Of a stretch of 58,640 nucleotides of DNA, positions 7,716 to 16,825 are shown in pieces. Below the pieces are notes generated by a model that worked only from the letters and a program-made list of their open reading frames with translations, ran no database searches and was not told where the DNA came from. Within the stretch, counting starts at the first letter, position 1. Each line of letters begins with the position of its first letter. Source of the stretch: Lachnospiraceae bacterium (GTDB taxonomy: Bacteria > Bacillota > Clostridia > Lachnospirales > Lachnospiraceae); NCBI GenBank assembly GCA_017962105.1, contig JAGCVY010000009.1, positions 1-58,640 on the forward strand, read 5' to 3'. Position numbers and translations under genes: made by a program.

Positions 7716-8294
7716 ATGGGATTTTTTGACGATTTGAAGAAGACCGTTACGAACGCTTTCAACAGCGCGACGACACCTTCGAACACCGTGAGGGAGATTG
7801 TATTTTCTGACATTCCGACGAGCGTTGAGCAGATGCAGGCGCTTCCGTACGGGGATCTGAAGGATCCTTTTGCAGTTGCGGCACTTTGCGTTTGCGCCCT
7901 CTGCCTGTTCCCTACACAGCAGGAGACCTCGGTAGCAATGATGAACTACCTCAAGGGACCGGATCCGTTCACGCCTGCGGATATCGCTTTCGTGAAGGAT
8001 CGTTTCAGAGACAATAAGGAGTACAAGCCCCGCTCGTATTTCAACGGCGCTACTCCCGACAACAACTATATGCCGTCTTCGCCGTACACCATCAAGGTTA
8101 CGGAGAATCCTTACAGCCGTGACGGCGGCGAGGGTTACCTTACCCTTTGGCTGACCTCGGGAGGTGCGGATTCGATGCGCAACATCACGCTCCGCAACAA
8201 ACCTTCCACCGGCCAGTGGTTTGTCTTCTCTGACAGCTATCGCGGACTTCTTGCGGACATCCGCATCCCGAAGTGCCAGGACGCATGGGCTTAA
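7716..8294 (+). CDS. Unrecognised cytosolic protein of 192 residues
   Basis: No family was recognised with confidence. It starts with the amphipathic stretch MGFFDDLKKTVTNAFNSAT, followed by a compact mixed domain with a cysteine-containing hydrophobic segment (AVAALCVCALCLFP, about 54-67), a Pro/Asp-rich loop and aromatic-rich strands near the end (GYLTLWLTSGG). There is no signal peptide or clear membrane helix. The ATG at 7716 is preceded by AAAGGAG. The gene is a single unit with its own promoter, terminated by the shared hairpin at 8327. The sequence gives no function. Confidence 0.75.
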   Translation: MGFFDDLKKTVTNAFNSATTPSNTVREIVFSDIPTSVEQMQALPYGDLKDPFAVAALCVCALCLFPTQQETSVAMMNYLKGPDPFTPADIAFVKDRFRDNKEYKPRSYFNGATPDNNYMPSSPYTIKVTENPYSRDGGEGYLTLWLTSGGADSMRNITLRNKPSTGQWFVFSDSYRGLLADIRIPKCQDAWA

Positions 8295-8326
8295 GGCAGA
8301 ATCGGAGAGGTATTGAAGAAATAAAA

Positions 8327-8365
8327 AAGGACTGCTCTTTTCATCGAAGAGCAGTCCTTATTTTT
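8327..8365. terminator. Bidirectional terminator
   Basis: AAGGACTGCTCTT (8327-8339) pairs perfectly with AAGAGCAGTCCTT (8347-8359). ATTTTT follows on the plus strand and TTTTTTAT on the minus strand. It serves the 7716 gene and degV. Confidence 0.9.
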
Positions 8366-8370
8366 GTGTG

Positions 8371-9240
8371 TCAGCGCTTGTCTCCGAGGAAGAACAGCGC
8401 TACCGTGCCCGGGCCGCTGTGCGAGCCGATGACGGTGTTGATGTAGTTGTAAACGATATTGGTGATGCCGAACCGCTCGGTGATGAGATCCCCTACAAAC
8501 TTGGCATCCTCGTAGCAGTCACAGTGGGAGATAAGCACGATCTCGTTTTTGTCCCGGAAGCTTCCCATGGATTGTTCCATGTTGTCCACAAGGGAGACGA
8601 GGGATTTCTTGCGCCCGCGTACCTTTGCAAGGGGGATCAGGTGACCTTCGTCATCTACGTGGAGAACGGGCTTGATGTTGATGAGGGTACCCAACAGCCA
8701 GGAAACCTTGCTGACGCGGCCGCCGCGCATGAGATACTTCAGATCGTCCACCGTAAACTGGTGGCATGCGTGGAGGATATTTTCCTTAAGCCAGTCCGCA
8801 ACCTCGTCGATGGAGGCGCCTTTGCGCTTCAGCTTCGCTGCGTAATAAACGAGAAGTCCCTGACCCATGGAAGCGGCGAGAGAGTCGAGAACAATGATCT
8901 TACGGTCCGGGTATTTTTCAGCAAGCTCGTCCGCTGTGAGACGGGTATTATTATAGGAACTGCTCAGTCCCGAGGAGAAACCGATGTGAAGGATGTCCCT
9001 GCCCTGCTCCAGAAGAGGCTTGAAGGTTTTCGTGATCCCGTCCGGGTTGGAAGCGTTGGTCTTATACTGGATGCCGTTACGCATGTTCTGGTAGAACTGC
9101 TTCAGATCCGTGGACGGACCGTCCTCGAACGTCTCCGTGCCGTCGGTATACTCTAACGGCTGGATCACAATGCCGTTTTCCGTGATAAAATCATACGGCA
9201 GATCGCAGGTGGAATCGGTGACAATGACATAGTCTTGCAT
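8371..9240 (-). CDS. DegV family fatty-acid-binding protein
   Basis: This 289-residue protein has the DegV opening YVIVTDSTCDLP, the ligand-pocket segment IGFSSGLSSSY, the RGGRVSK turn and the C-terminal IGSHSGPGTVALFF. DegV proteins bind a fatty acid. FakB-type members deliver it to the kinase FakA for use in phospholipid synthesis. No fakA is nearby, so FakB activity is inferred only from the family. The ATG at 9240 is chosen because GGGAGG lies eight bases upstream and the conserved N-terminus starts there; an earlier in-frame start adds 18 unconserved residues. Confidence 0.9.
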   Translation of the reverse strand: MQDYVIVTDSTCDLPYDFITENGIVIQPLEYTDGTETFEDGPSTDLKQFYQNMRNGIQYKTNASNPDGITKTFKPLLEQGRDILHIGFSSGLSSSYNNTRLTADELAEKYPDRKIIVLDSLAASMGQGLLVYYAAKLKRKGASIDEVADWLKENILHACHQFTVDDLKYLMRGGRVSKVSWLLGTLINIKPVLHVDDEGHLIPLAKVRGRKKSLVSLVDNMEQSMGSFRDKNEIVLISHCDCYEDAKFVGDLITERFGITNIVYNYINTVIGSHSGPGTVALFFLGDKR

Positions 9241-9422
9241 AGAAATAGACCTCCCGAAAGGTAGAACTTTTATTGGATTCAATATCGCAAACAAAGCGAT
9301 GCGAGATTGAAAGTCATGTTATGTAGAATTGAAAACTACGTACATATTAGCACACTCGCCATGCAAACGCAACAGGATTTTCCGAAAACGTATTTTTGTT
9401 TTGCAGAAACATGGATTTTCTG

Positions 9423-9451
9423 TTTTCATTTTGTGAAAAATGTGATATACT
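9423..9451 (+). promoter_or_regulatory. Promoter of secDF
   Basis: TTTTCA (9423-9428), a 17-bp spacer ending in TGA (extended -10), and TATACT (9446-9451), about 57 bases before the start codon. Confidence 0.55.
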
Positions 9452-9507
9452 GCAAGGCAGTGTGTGCGCCGTAGAGCGCAAATCCGATGCAGTAAGGAAG
9501 GTTACTT

Positions 9508-11769
9508 ATGAAAGACAAGACGAAAGGCTGGCTGATGATCCTCGGACTCGTCCTGATTATCGCGGGAATCGCGTTCTGGGGAGCTACCAGCTACATCTAT
9601 GATGACGTAACCGGCGTGAAGGATGTCAGTCTCGGACTGGACCTTGCGGGCGGTGTCAGCGTCACGTATCAGACCGTGAAGGAGGATCCGACTTCCGAAG
9701 AGATGGAAGACCTCCAGACGAAACTGGAAAAGCGTGCAACCTCGCTGAGCACGGAAGCCCGTGTGTACCGCGAAGGAAAGCGCAGGATTAATGTTGACAT
9801 TCCCGGCATGGACGACGCCAAGACGGTTTTCGATACCCTCGGCGATGCCGGTAACATCTACTTTATATATGCGGTTGGCAAGGACGGAACCAGCAACATC
9901 AAGTCATCGACTACCGCTGAGAGCGGTTACGAGCTTGCCCGCGACATGAAGACCATCATTGAAGCGGGTGACGTTGTAATCGACGGTTCCGATATCGCAA
10001 GTGCGGATCCCGCCACCAGAAATGACAACGGCGCGATCGTGTATGAGGTTGTTCTTGAGCTCAACGAAGCCGGCGGCAAGAAGTTTGAGGAAGCTACGGG
10101 CTACTGCGCAGGCAAGACCTACGGTTCCCTTGAGAACATCATCGCGATTGTCTACGACAATGTCGTATATTCCGCTCCGAACGTTAAGTCGAAGATCAGC
10201 GGCGGCAGCGCAACCATCACCGGTTCGAGAAACATGGAGGAGGCGAGAAGCCTTTCCACGATCATCCGTATCGGTGCGCTTCCCATTGAGATCGAGGCGC
10301 TCCGCTCGAACGTTGTAGGCGCTACCCTCGGCAGCCGCGCCCTTCGCACCAGCCTGATCGCCGGTGTTATCGGTTTGGCTCTGGTTTGCCTTTACATGAT
10401 CGTTTTCTACCGTGTGCCCGGCGTGGCAGCAAGCTTAAGCCTTCTTATCTATCTCGGACTGATGCTTGCTATGCTTCTTGCATTCCACGTGACACTTACG
10501 CTTCCCGGTATCGCCGGTATCATTTTGTCCATCGGTATGGCCGTGGATGCGAACGTCATTATATTCACACGAATACGAGAGGAACTTGCCACAGGCAAGA
10601 CGGTCCGCTCTTCCGTGAAGATCGGTTACCGCAAGGCGGTCAGCGCCATCATCGACGGTAACGTGACAACCTTGATCGCAGCAATCGTTCTGTATTTCCG
10701 CGGAAGCGGCGTTATCAAGGGCTTCGCGACAACCCTCGGTATCGGTATTGTGATCTCGATGTTTACGGCCTTCGTTATCACTTACTTCATTATGAAGGCG
10801 TTCTACTACATCGGTATTGACAAGGTCGGTGCATACGGCGTGGCAAAGGAGAGAAAGACGCTCCGCATCATCCAGAACTGGAAGAAGTACGTTATCATTT
10901 CCGGCTCCATCATCGCACTCTGCATCGTGATGCTGATCGTAAACAAGTCCTCCACCGGCAATGCGCTGAACTACGGCCTTGACTTCGTCGGCGGTACTTC
11001 CGTGCAGGTTACCTTCAACGGCAATGCACCTTCCAACGCAGACATGGAGAGATTTGTAAGTGATACCATTTCGGAAAATGCTACGGTCTCCGCGGTAGAA
11101 GGCAGAAACATCCTTGTTGTAAAGACAAAATCCCTGAATGATCAGACTCTGGATACTTTGAAAAAGTCTTTAATGAGCACCTACCAGATCGGCGAGTCCG
11201 ATATCGAGACCGAGACCATCAGCGGTGTGATCTCCGGAGAAATGAAGAGCAACGCCATCGTTGCGGTTTTGGTTGCTACGGTATGTATGCTGATCTACAT
11301 CCTGATCCGTTTCTCGAACATGGCATTTGCCGCAAGCTCCGTGCTTGCCCTGATCCATGATATCCTGGTTGTACTGTGTCTCTACGCAGTCATCCGGCTC
11401 ACGGTCGACACGAGCTTCATCGCATGTATGCTGACCATCGTCGGTTACAGTATCAACGCGACCATCGTTATCTTTGACCGTCTGCGTGAGAATCTGGGCG
11501 CGATGAAGAAGCATGAAAATCTTGCCGATGTGGTCAACCGAAGCATAACAGAGACCTTCACTCGAAGCATCCATACTTCGGTTACCACGTTGATTACCGT
11601 TGTGATGCTGATCATCCTCGGCGTGGAGTCGGTTCGTATCTTTGCAATCCCGATGGCAGTCGGTATCCTGTGCGGCGGATACTCCTCCGTATGTATCGCA
11701 GGTTCCCTCTGGTACTTCTTTAAGACACGCAAGAAGAGCGCCGGGAAGGCAGTTACAAAGAAAGCATAA
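9508..11769 (+). CDS. secDF: Fused protein translocase subunit SecDF
   Basis: This 753-residue membrane protein joins SecD (about 1-435) and SecF (about 445-753). They use the proton gradient to pull proteins through SecYEG from the outside. Each half has a first membrane helix, a large extracytoplasmic domain with the family motif (SLGLDLAGGV near 41; YGLDFVGGTSVQV near 490) and five more helices, including GMAVDANVIIFTRIREE and the matching SINATIVIFDRLREN. Fusion is usual in Firmicutes. AAGGAAGG precedes the ATG. It is a single transcription unit with its own promoter and a hairpin terminator. Confidence 0.97.
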   Translation: MKDKTKGWLMILGLVLIIAGIAFWGATSYIYDDVTGVKDVSLGLDLAGGVSVTYQTVKEDPTSEEMEDLQTKLEKRATSLSTEARVYREGKRRINVDIPGMDDAKTVFDTLGDAGNIYFIYAVGKDGTSNIKSSTTAESGYELARDMKTIIEAGDVVIDGSDIASADPATRNDNGAIVYEVVLELNEAGGKKFEEATGYCAGKTYGSLENIIAIVYDNVVYSAPNVKSKISGGSATITGSRNMEEARSLSTIIRIGALPIEIEALRSNVVGATLGSRALRTSLIAGVIGLALVCLYMIVFYRVPGVAASLSLLIYLGLMLAMLLAFHVTLTLPGIAGIILSIGMAVDANVIIFTRIREELATGKTVRSSVKIGYRKAVSAIIDGNVTTLIAAIVLYFRGSGVIKGFATTLGIGIVISMFTAFVITYFIMKAFYYIGIDKVGAYGVAKERKTLRIIQNWKKYVIISGSIIALCIVMLIVNKSSTGNALNYGLDFVGGTSVQVTFNGNAPSNADMERFVSDTISENATVSAVEGRNILVVKTKSLNDQTLDTLKKSLMSTYQIGESDIETETISGVISGEMKSNAIVAVLVATVCMLIYILIRFSNMAFAASSVLALIHDILVVLCLYAVIRLTVDTSFIACMLTIVGYSINATIVIFDRLRENLGAMKKHENLADVVNRSITETFTRSIHTSVTTLITVVMLIILGVESVRIFAIPMAVGILCGGYSSVCIAGSLWYFFKTRKKSAGKAVTKKA

Positions 11770-11774
11770 CCATC

Positions 11775-11809
11775 AAGGAAACGCTGATTATTTCAGCGTT
11801 TCCTTTGTA
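11775..11809 (+). terminator. Terminator after secDF
   Basis: A 13-bp perfect stem, AAGGAAACGCTGA/TCAGCGTTTCCTT, with a 5-base loop (11775-11805). The following T-run is weak. Confidence 0.65.
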
Positions 11810-11858
11810 TAACGACAGGAATGCAGTTTAGTGAAGGACAGCGGGTAAGTGGTATTCC

Positions 11859-13604
11859 ATGAAGTACTTTGAAGAAAACTGGGTAGTTACCATGCGAAGC
11901 GGGGACACCGGCGAACTGATCCGCCGGTTTGACATCAGCCAGATGCTTGCGCGCATTCTGTGGAGCCGCGGGTTCCGTACCGAAGAAGCGGTTGACGCTT
12001 ATCTCTACGGAGGCGATTCCATTACATGGCCGCAGCTGGAGGGAGCGAACCGGTTTGTCTCCGTAATGCGGGAAGCGATTGCCGAGGGCGGACGGTTCCG
12101 TGTCATCGGCGACTACGATGTGGACGGCGTGACCGGAACATACCTTGCGGTCACCGCGCTTCGTAGCTGCGGAGTCACCGTGGATTACCGGATTCCGGAC
12201 CGCGTTGAGGACGGGTATGGGATCTCCGAGCGCATGGTGCGGGAGGCCGCTGACGACGGGATCAAAACGATCGTGACAGTGGATAACGGTATCGCCGCCA
12301 TTGAACAGTGCGCGTTGGCGAAGGAACTCGGTATGCGCGTGGTCGTCACGGATCACCATGAGCCCAAGCCGGTGCTGCCGCAGACAGATTGTACGATCGA
12401 TCCGAAAGCGTCTTCGCAGGCGGAGCAGTACGGAAACCTGTGCGGAGCTGTGGTTGCGGCAATTCTGATGGACAATCTGTTAGCGACCTACGGGATGGAC
12501 GGGTATTGCGACCGGATGATCGAGGTGCTGGCTATCGCAACGCTGTGCGATGTCATGGACCTTACGGGGATTGCGAGAGACATTTTACGAAACTGCCTCC
12601 GAAAGCCGGTGAGCGAGTGGAACCGTGGTCTGCAGGCCCTGTTCGAGGCCAACGAGCTGCACAAGGCTCCCAGACCCTACGATCTTGGCTTTGTCATCGG
12701 ACCCTGCATCAATGCCCTGGGACGGCTGGAAACGGCGGATCTGGGCGTTGAGATGCTTATGACGGACGATCCCGCGAAGAGAACGGAGTACGCGCGGCGA
12801 ATGGTTGACGTCAACCGGGAGCGCAAGGCTCAGACGGAGCAGTACACCGCCGACGCCATCCGGGCCGCGGAGGAGATGCTGCTCAAAGAAGACTGTCCGG
12901 TTCTTGTCCTGTACCTTCCCGAGTGCCACGAAAGCATCGTGGGGATTGTTGCAGGGCGCGTGCGCGAGAAATTTAACCGCCCGACGATCGTTCTTACGGA
13001 TACCGCGAAGGACGACGGTATGGTGAAGGGATCCGCGCGCAGCATCGATTCCTTTCATCTGGTTAACGCTTTGCAGGCCCGTGAGGCCCTTCTGGATCAT
13101 TTCGGCGGACATGCGAAGGCTGCCGGAATGTCACTTAAGAAAGAGAACATAGAGCCTCTGCGCCGGGCGATGGCGGAGGAGTTTGTCAAGGCCGGGGCAA
13201 CCACGACCCTTAAGGTGGAGATCGACCTGGTGATTCCGTTCTCCTGTATCGATTTGAACTTCGTATCGGAGATCGAGCAGATGGAGCCCTTCGGGAACGG
13301 CAACAGAACTCCCTTGTTTGCAACGAAAAATGCACAGGTCCTGCGAATAAGCAGAAGAGGCACAGGCGGTAAGATCGCTGCTCTCCAGCTTCGGGACGAA
13401 CAGGGCAGCGTCATCCGCGGGATCTGCTTCGACGGAGCAGAGTTTCTGTCGCAGTTTGAGGAAACCTTCGGGTTCGAGGCGATGGACGAAGCCGAGGCAG
13501 GACGGGGAACCGGGAAGATCACGGTTTTGTACAATATCCAGCGGAATTCGTATAATGGGGAGTCCTATCCGGAGATCGTGATCCGAGGATACCGGTTTGG
13601 TTGA
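11859..13604 (+). CDS. recJ: Single-stranded-DNA-specific exonuclease RecJ
   Basis: This 581-residue DHH-family nuclease degrades single-stranded DNA from the 5' end in recombination and repair. Catalytic metal motifs are GDYDVDGVTGT (about 86-96), TVDNGI, TDHHEPKP, CDVMD and the DHHA1 part DHFGGHAKAAGMS, followed by an OB-like C-terminal domain. It lacks long extra domains and is close to the minimal RecJ length. The ATG at 11859 has no good ribosome site. The next in-frame ATG (11892) has none either, so the start is not certain. thiN follows after 15 bases, which suggests co-transcription. Confidence 0.93.
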   Translation: MKYFEENWVVTMRSGDTGELIRRFDISQMLARILWSRGFRTEEAVDAYLYGGDSITWPQLEGANRFVSVMREAIAEGGRFRVIGDYDVDGVTGTYLAVTALRSCGVTVDYRIPDRVEDGYGISERMVREAADDGIKTIVTVDNGIAAIEQCALAKELGMRVVVTDHHEPKPVLPQTDCTIDPKASSQAEQYGNLCGAVVAAILMDNLLATYGMDGYCDRMIEVLAIATLCDVMDLTGIARDILRNCLRKPVSEWNRGLQALFEANELHKAPRPYDLGFVIGPCINALGRLETADLGVEMLMTDDPAKRTEYARRMVDVNRERKAQTEQYTADAIRAAEEMLLKEDCPVLVLYLPECHESIVGIVAGRVREKFNRPTIVLTDTAKDDGMVKGSARSIDSFHLVNALQAREALLDHFGGHAKAAGMSLKKENIEPLRRAMAEEFVKAGATTTLKVEIDLVIPFSCIDLNFVSEIEQMEPFGNGNRTPLFATKNAQVLRISRRGTGGKIAALQLRDEQGSVIRGICFDGAEFLSQFEETFGFEAMDEAEAGRGTGKITVLYNIQRNSYNGESYPEIVIRGYRFG

Positions 13605-13619
13605 GAAAAGGTGGTTTGT

Positions 13620-14318
13620 ATGGGCATCTGTATGATATTCGGCGCCGGCGAGCGCGTTACTGCGGACAGAGTTATGATACCCGCAGCCGACGATCTTGTG
13701 ATCGCGGCGGACGGCGGTCTCGTGTGGCTCTCGGAGCTTACGGATATCGCGGCAACCTTCCGTCCGGCCCTTTTTATCGGCGACTTCGACTCGTTCCTCG
13801 ACCGGGAGGAAGAGCGCGGTTTCAACCGGGATTCCGTTGCAAAGCTCTGCGAAACCTTCGGAACCGAACTGATCCCGCTCCCTGTAGTTAAGGATGACAC
13901 GGACACCGGAGCAGCTGTAGCGGAAGGCCGGAAGCGCGGATATCAAACGTTTCAAATCTACGGCGGTACCGGAGGAAGATGGGATCATACCATCGCAAAT
14001 TGCCAGCTTCTTGCCAACATCGCAAGAAACGGCGGAAGAGGATTCCTTGTAGGAGCGGGGCTGTGTGCGGTTGCGATCCATGAGGAAACAGTGCGGATCT
14101 GCGGAAAACCCGGGACCGGGTTCAGCGTATTTTCCGCAGGAGGAACCGTGGAGGGCGTCACCATCCGCGGCGCAAAATACGAGCTCAACGGATCGCCACT
14201 TTCGGATGACTATGCGCTCGGTGTGAGCAATTCCTTCTCTGCATCCCCTGCCGAGATCGGATGCAAAAAAGGAACCCTCCTGATCGTGGGAGAGTTCCTT
14301 CCGAATGATTGTGAATAA
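13620..14318 (+). CDS. thiN: Thiamine pyrophosphokinase
   Basis: This 232-residue enzyme transfers pyrophosphate from ATP to thiamine to make TPP. Family marks are the N-terminal ADGGLVWL, the metal-binding IGDFDS, KDDTDTGAAV and YGGTGGRWDHTIAN, and a C-terminal beta-rich thiamine-binding part. The ATG at 13620 is chosen for its AAAGGTGG ribosome site; a GTG three codons upstream lacks one. It follows recJ closely and meets the thiamine transporter thiT tail to tail with only nine bases between stop codons. Uptake and activation of the vitamin therefore sit together but on opposite strands. Confidence 0.93.
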   Translation: MGICMIFGAGERVTADRVMIPAADDLVIAADGGLVWLSELTDIAATFRPALFIGDFDSFLDREEERGFNRDSVAKLCETFGTELIPLPVVKDDTDTGAAVAEGRKRGYQTFQIYGGTGGRWDHTIANCQLLANIARNGGRGFLVGAGLCAVAIHEETVRICGKPGTGFSVFSAGGTVEGVTIRGAKYELNGSPLSDDYALGVSNSFSASPAEIGCKKGTLLIVGEFLPNDCE

Positions 14319-14327
14319 GTTTTTTGA

Positions 14328-15245
14328 TTAAGCGTTGTCCGAACCGCTGACGGCGGCTTTCCGCTCACCGCGACGGTTCACGGTTGCCTCGAAGGCGATC
14401 TTGCGGATAGCCTTTCTTACCGGCGGGATCATCAAAACGATGATGGTGAGCGCCATCTCAGCAAGAATGTAGCTGTAGTTGTATGCAATCGGGTAGAGGA
14501 AGGACAGGCTCTTCGGGAAACTGTCAGGCATGTAATCCATCCAGTAAAGGTAACCGGCGATGGAGGCGAAAATGCCTCGCGCGATGCAGCCGACGATATA
14601 GCCGATCAGCATGCCGTGCTTGCTCTTGTAGAAGAAGCCTGCGACGCCCAGTGCCGTGAAGGCAATAATGTAATCAAACAAAGCCTGCGGGATCGAAAGA
14701 ACGTAGGTACCGCCCGACTGGATGAACTGCAGGATACTGAATGCAAAAGCGGCGGTCAGGCCGGTAACCGGTCCGTAGAGGTAACCTACGAAGCATACGA
14801 AGAACATACTGAAGAGCGTAACGGAACCGCCCCACGGAAGCTCAAAGATCTTGATGAACGATGTGACAAATGCAAGCGCAAGCGAGATTGCGGAAACCGT
14901 GAGACGGATCGTGCGAAGGTCGTTGTCCTGCTTCTTCTCAAGGGTCTTAAGGATGGCCACAACGCCGACGAGAACCAAAAGTCCTGCGGAGATGTAAACG
15001 ACAATCGTGCTTTTCGGAAGATCAAAGATCTTGAACACCGAAGCGACGAAAGCGACCGCGATCGAGATCGCAAATACCGCAACACGCGTCGAACGCTTCT
15101 CCAGATCCTGCTCTTTGCGGGTCATGAAAGCGACTGCGGCGATGACGAGAAGAGCGATAACCGCAATGATCAGGATATAACCTGCTTTGGTCAATGCGTA
15201 GTAACCGTCTTCATGTGTGATGAATTGAACCAACAACGAAAACAT
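14328..15245 (-). CDS. thiT: ECF thiamine transporter S component ThiT, with duplicated N-terminus
   Basis: This 305-residue membrane protein carries a ThiT core (about 110-290) with ELPWGGSVTLFSM in the substrate region, YGPVTGLTAA and several hydrophobic helices. It would work with the shared energising module EcfAAT, which is not in this window. ThiT is usually near 190 residues. Here the extra N-terminus is a tandem copy: residues about 44-86 (KEQD...KIFDLP) match 104-146 (KKQD...KIFELP) at a 60-residue offset. A TPP riboswitch upstream confirms thiamine as the substrate. CAGGAGG precedes the ATG and lies within the riboswitch expression platform. Confidence 0.92.
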   Translation of the reverse strand: MFSLLVQFITHEDGYYALTKAGYILIIAVIALLVIAAVAFMTRKEQDLEKRSTRVAVFAISIAVAFVASVFKIFDLPKSTIVVYISAGLLVLVGVVAILKTLEKKQDNDLRTIRLTVSAISLALAFVTSFIKIFELPWGGSVTLFSMFFVCFVGYLYGPVTGLTAAFAFSILQFIQSGGTYVLSIPQALFDYIIAFTALGVAGFFYKSKHGMLIGYIVGCIARGIFASIAGYLYWMDYMPDSFPKSLSFLYPIAYNYSYILAEMALTIIVLMIPPVRKAIRKIAFEATVNRRGERKAAVSGSDNA

Positions 15246-15251
15246 AAAAAA

Positions 15252-15278
15252 CCTCCTGGTGAAATATTCTACCGGAGG
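15252..15278 (-). promoter_or_regulatory. Hairpin that can hide the thiT ribosome site
   Basis: On the minus strand, CCTCCGG (15278-15272) can pair with CCAGGAGG (15259-15252), the thiT ribosome site, with one bulged base. This fits translational control by the riboswitch. The 13-bp palindrome at 15290-15302 lies between this hairpin and the aptamer. Confidence 0.55.
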
Positions 15279-15314
15279 GCTTTGGGCTGGCGCATAATGC
15301 GCATAGATATAAGT

Positions 15315-15397
15315 TCCGCTTCCTTACGCCGGTATTACCCGGATCAAGTAATGAGGGACTGAACCGAACGGTTCATCTCAGCAAAGCACCCCTAGCG
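15315..15397 (-). promoter_or_regulatory. TPP riboswitch aptamer (THI element)
   Basis: Read on the minus strand, it contains the conserved blocks GGGGTGC, CTGAGATGA, TCCCTCATTACTTGATC and GGGTAATACCGGCGTAAGG in the right order and spacing. It lies about 70 bases upstream of thiT. When TPP is bound it should repress the transporter. No clear intrinsic terminator follows, so repression at translation is more likely. Confidence 0.95.
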
Positions 15398-15409
15398 ATG
15401 TCAAACGCT

Positions 15410-15438
15410 ACTATACGCATTGAAAGCGGATTTGTCAA
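15410..15438 (-). promoter_or_regulatory. Promoter of the thiT riboswitch transcript
   Basis: On the minus strand, TTGACA (15438-15433), a 17-bp spacer and TATAGT (15415-15410), placing the transcript start just before the aptamer. Confidence 0.85.
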
Positions 15439-15496
15439 CATACATTTTTCGATTTTCAAAAACAAATCATACGATCAATGGGAACGGAGGAAAGCT

Positions 15497-16756
15497 ATGA
15501 TACTTCGAAACGGTCATGTCATCGATCCGGTCAATGGGATCGACGGTATCTGTGATGTTCGTTTTGCGGACGGTATTGTCACCGCAGTCGGAGAAAACCT
15601 GAGCGCGGAGGACGAGCAGGAACTCGACTGCCGCGGGGCGTATGTTGTTCCGGGATTCGTGGACCTGCACGTGCATCTGCGGGACCCCGGGCAGACGGCG
15701 AAGGAAACCCTTCGAAGCGGGACGGAAGCAGCTGCTGCGGGCGGCTACACGGCGGTTGCGCCGATGCCGAACACTACGCCGGCTACGGATTCCGCTGAGA
15801 AGATCACGGCGCTTCTACGCAGAGCGAAGGAGGAGTGCCGCGTGAAGCTGCTGCCGATCACGGCAGTCACCATCGATCAGGCAGGGACCGAGATAGCTGA
15901 TCTTACGGCCGCAAAATGTGCGGGTGCCGTTGCAATGTCCGAGGACGGCAAATCGGTCATGGATATCACGCTGTATCGCGAGGCGCTTAAGAAAGCTGCG
16001 GCCATCGGGCTTCCGATGTTTGCCCACTGCGAGGACAAAAACCTTGTAAACGGCGGCGTGATCAACCAAGGCGTTGCCTCCGAGAAGCTGGGTCTTCCCG
16101 GGATCACCAACGCCGTGGAGGATGTGATCGCAGCCAGAGACCTGATCCTCGCGGGAGAAACCGGCTGCCACATGCACCTTTGCCATTGCTCCACCGCATT
16201 TTCCGCAAAACTGCTTGCAGCGGCGAAGGAAGAGGGGTATCCTGTTACCGGTGAGGTCTGCCCGCATCATTTTGCGATGTGCGACGACGAGATTCCTTCG
16301 GACGATGCGAACTATAAGATGAATCCTCCGCTCCGGAGCCGGAAGGACATGGAGGCTTTGCGGGAGGCAATCCGGGACGGCGTCTTCGACTGCATCTCCA
16401 CGGACCATGCGCCGCACACCGCGGAGGAGAAAGCCCGCGGATTTGCGAAGGCACCCTTCGGCATTGTGGGTTCGGAGACGGCCTTTGCGCTTTCCTACAC
16501 GACCCTTGTGAAGGGCGGGTACATCGACATGACGGGCCTTGTGCGGCTTATGAGCACGAATCCTTCGAGGATAGCCGGACACACCGGCGGGACTCTTACA
16601 GTTGGTGCTCCTGCGGACATTGCGGTGGTTACCGGAGAGGAGTGCACCATCGACGCGTCGGAGTTTAAGAGCAAGGGCAGGAACACGCCCTTCGACGGCC
16701 GGAGAGTGTACGGCAAGGTGCTTGCCACTTTCGTGGACGGCAGACGGGTGTACTAG
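15497..16756 (+). CDS. pyrC: Dihydroorotase
   Basis: This 419-residue class I dihydroorotase closes carbamoyl-aspartate to dihydroorotate, the third step of UMP synthesis. Metal and substrate motifs are DLHVHLRDPGQ, MPNTTPATDS, AHCEDKNL, CHCST and STDHAPH. The length fits the Bacillus-type enzyme. The ATG at 15497 is chosen because GGAGGAAA lies just upstream and the conserved MILRNG start follows; earlier in-frame codons have no support. It ends with a real TAG stop. pyrF follows after 69 bases without a terminator, so they are probably one unit. Confidence 0.95.
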   Translation: MILRNGHVIDPVNGIDGICDVRFADGIVTAVGENLSAEDEQELDCRGAYVVPGFVDLHVHLRDPGQTAKETLRSGTEAAAAGGYTAVAPMPNTTPATDSAEKITALLRRAKEECRVKLLPITAVTIDQAGTEIADLTAAKCAGAVAMSEDGKSVMDITLYREALKKAAAIGLPMFAHCEDKNLVNGGVINQGVASEKLGLPGITNAVEDVIAARDLILAGETGCHMHLCHCSTAFSAKLLAAAKEEGYPVTGEVCPHHFAMCDDEIPSDDANYKMNPPLRSRKDMEALREAIRDGVFDCISTDHAPHTAEEKARGFAKAPFGIVGSETAFALSYTTLVKGGYIDMTGLVRLMSTNPSRIAGHTGGTLTVGAPADIAVVTGEECTIDASEFKSKGRNTPFDGRRVYGKVLATFVDGRRVY

Positions 16757-16825
16757 GGCTTCAAACGTCCTGACAGAAATCGAATAAAAGAAAACGAAAA
16801 TACAAATACAACGAGGTACAGCAAT

